Source: Chlorobaculum sp. (GTDB lineage Bacteria > Bacteroidota > Chlorobiia > Chlorobiales > Chlorobiaceae). From it: a DNA stretch of 49,798 bases. Numbering within the stretch: position 1 is the stretch's first letter; each line of letters begins with the position of its first letter. A program made the translations under genes and the position numbers. The stretch spans positions 1 to 49,798 of the forward strand of contig JAAXXD010000008.1 in assembly GCA_013334655.1 (NCBI GenBank). The letters are read 5' to 3'. Below are positions 46,902 to 49,798 of the stretch, piece after piece. The notes below the pieces were generated by a model. That model was not told the origin of the DNA, did no database searches, and saw nothing but the letters and a program-made list of their open reading frames with translations.

Positions 46902-47876
46902 TCATGGAGTTGTGCTGATGATGCGCGCGCCCTCGCTGCAAATGGGCGAGACCCACATGTCGGACGCAAGCGCAGCCTTCGAGCAGAGGAACGCCTGCTG
47001 CATGGCCGCGCCTACCGTTTCGGCGCTCTGCCGGGACGAGGAGAAGGCGAAGACCGACGGGCCGGAACCGGCGATGCTGCATCCGAGCGCTCCCGAGTCG
47101 AGCGCGGCCTGCTTGACCTCGACGAATCCGGGAATCAGCGGCGCGCGTTTCGGTTCGGCGACCACATCGACCAGCGCCCGACCAATCAGGTCGTAATCCT
47201 CCATCAACAGACCCGTCACCAGCGCGCCGACGTTGCCCCATTGCTGGATGGCTGTCGGCAGCGGAATCGATTTTGGCAGCACGGAGCGGGCGAACGAGGT
47301 CTTGAGTTCGGTGTGCGGATGGACGAGCGTGCAGAAGAGGTTTGCCGGTGGCTTGATAGTGATCAGATCGAGCGGATGGTAGCTGCGGATCAGAATGAAA
47401 TTGCCGAGCATGGCCGGAGCAGCGTTGTCGGCGTGGGCCGAGCCGCAGGCGACCCGTTCACCCTCGATGGCGAAGTGCACCAGCTCCATCTTGGTGCAGG
47501 GCGAGCCGAAGAGTTCGTTGGCCGCGATCAGCGCCGCCGCCGCGCTGGCCGCGCTGCTTCCCATACCGCTGGAGAGAGGCAGGTTTTTTTTAAGCAACAG
47601 ATCGATATGGCCGTTGAAGGCGATGCCCTTCGTGGTGCGGATATATTCAAGGAACTTGAGGACGACGAAGCTCGAAGTGTTTTTTTTCGGATCGAGCGGC
47701 AGCGCGCCGCCATCGCCGATAATCGAGGTGATGGAAACGGGGCAGTCGCTTCGGCGCTCGTCATGCAGCGTCAGAACGACCTCGTCGCCGGGCTCCGTAA
47801 TGGCGAAGCCGAGGACGTCAAAACCGCAGGCAACGTTCCCAACCGTTGCTGAAGCAAATCCAGTGACGGTTTTCAT
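46902..47876 (-). CDS. thrB: Homoserine kinase (GHMP)
   Basis: NLPLSSGMGSSAASAAAALIAANEL; ATVGNVACGFDVLGFAI; paired with thrC. Confidence 0.95.
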   Translation of the reverse strand: MKTVTGFASATVGNVACGFDVLGFAITEPGDEVVLTLHDERRSDCPVSITSIIGDGGALPLDPKKNTSSFVVLKFLEYIRTTKGIAFNGHIDLLLKKNLPLSSGMGSSAASAAAALIAANELFGSPCTKMELVHFAIEGERVACGSAHADNAAPAMLGNFILIRSYHPLDLITIKPPANLFCTLVHPHTELKTSFARSVLPKSIPLPTAIQQWGNVGALVTGLLMEDYDLIGRALVDVVAEPKRAPLIPGFVEVKQAALDSGALGCSIAGSGPSVFAFSSSRQSAETVGAAMQQAFLCSKAALASDMWVSPICSEGARIISTTP

Positions 47877-48086
47877 GGCGTGAAACGGGGCAAAATTACT
47901 GATTCAGTCTGTTGACGGGAGTGTCCGGGGACGGTGATTATCCAAATTGGTTCTTGCATTTGAATAACTGAATGCTTTTCATTAAATTCTGAATCAATTT
48001 TCAGGAGAGTTACGGGCCGTAGCCGGAATCATGAGAAGGTACGGAGAATCTTTTTCTTTTCTTAACAATAACCTATCGAATTCCAC

Positions 48087-49667
<1,581 letters not shown>

Positions 49668-49687
49668 CGGCAGATGCAAGAGTGAGC

Positions 49688-49717
49688 CGGACGCCCCTGG
49701 ACAATCAGGGGCGTCCG
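49688..49717. other. Strong hairpin in atpA-atpG intergenic region without a T tract
   Basis: cggacgcccctg-gacaat-caggggcgtccg, perfect 12-bp stem, followed by caagattaac. Confidence 0.85.
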
Positions 49718-49754
49718 CAAGATTAACGGCAATACCAACCATGTTTCGGAATAC

Positions 49755-49798
49755 ATGCCAACTTTAAAGGACATACGCATACGCCTCAAGGGTATCAA
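49755..49798 (+). CDS. atpG: ATP synthase gamma subunit (5' end only)
   Basis: MPTLKDIRIRLKGI at the window edge, directly after atpA. Confidence 0.85.
   Translation, partial: MPTLKDIRIRLKGI

Overview
The window is a chromosomal segment of a green sulfur bacterium (Chlorobi, most like Chlorobaculum). The assignment rests on chlorosome envelope genes csmB, csmE and a csmC/D-family gene, flavocytochrome c sulfide dehydrogenase, and an HdrB-type fumarate reductase. Most of it is core metabolism: ftsQ(3' end)-ftsA-ftsZ, a CoA-transferase/hydrolase, fccAB, kup, TerC, ArsA, frdAB plus an HdrB-like subunit, hemE, gmhA, ribH, plsC, thrBC, atpA and the start of atpG. Accessory content is concentrated at about 17.95-21.05 kb. 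There, a frameshifted type III restriction C-terminal remnant, an AT-rich NYN-nuclease locus, and a tripartite hipB-hipS-hipT-like toxin-antitoxin operon lie side by side. The hip operon is preceded by a truncated hipB copy and by three palindromic operator-like sites whose centres are exactly 41 bp apart. Other items for follow-up: a predicted cytosolic NamZ/AmgK/MurU peptidoglycan-recycling operon; a CstR-like (Cys-Asn-Cys) CsoR-family regulator heading a TolC-RND operon with no adaptor gene; an IS256-family insertion sequence inserted 12 bp past the rlpA stop; an unannotated 40-aa membrane protein; and several strong hairpins and short tandem repeats. No tRNA, rRNA or CRISPR array was recognised. 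All family calls come from reading the sequence and recalling motifs; no database search was run.
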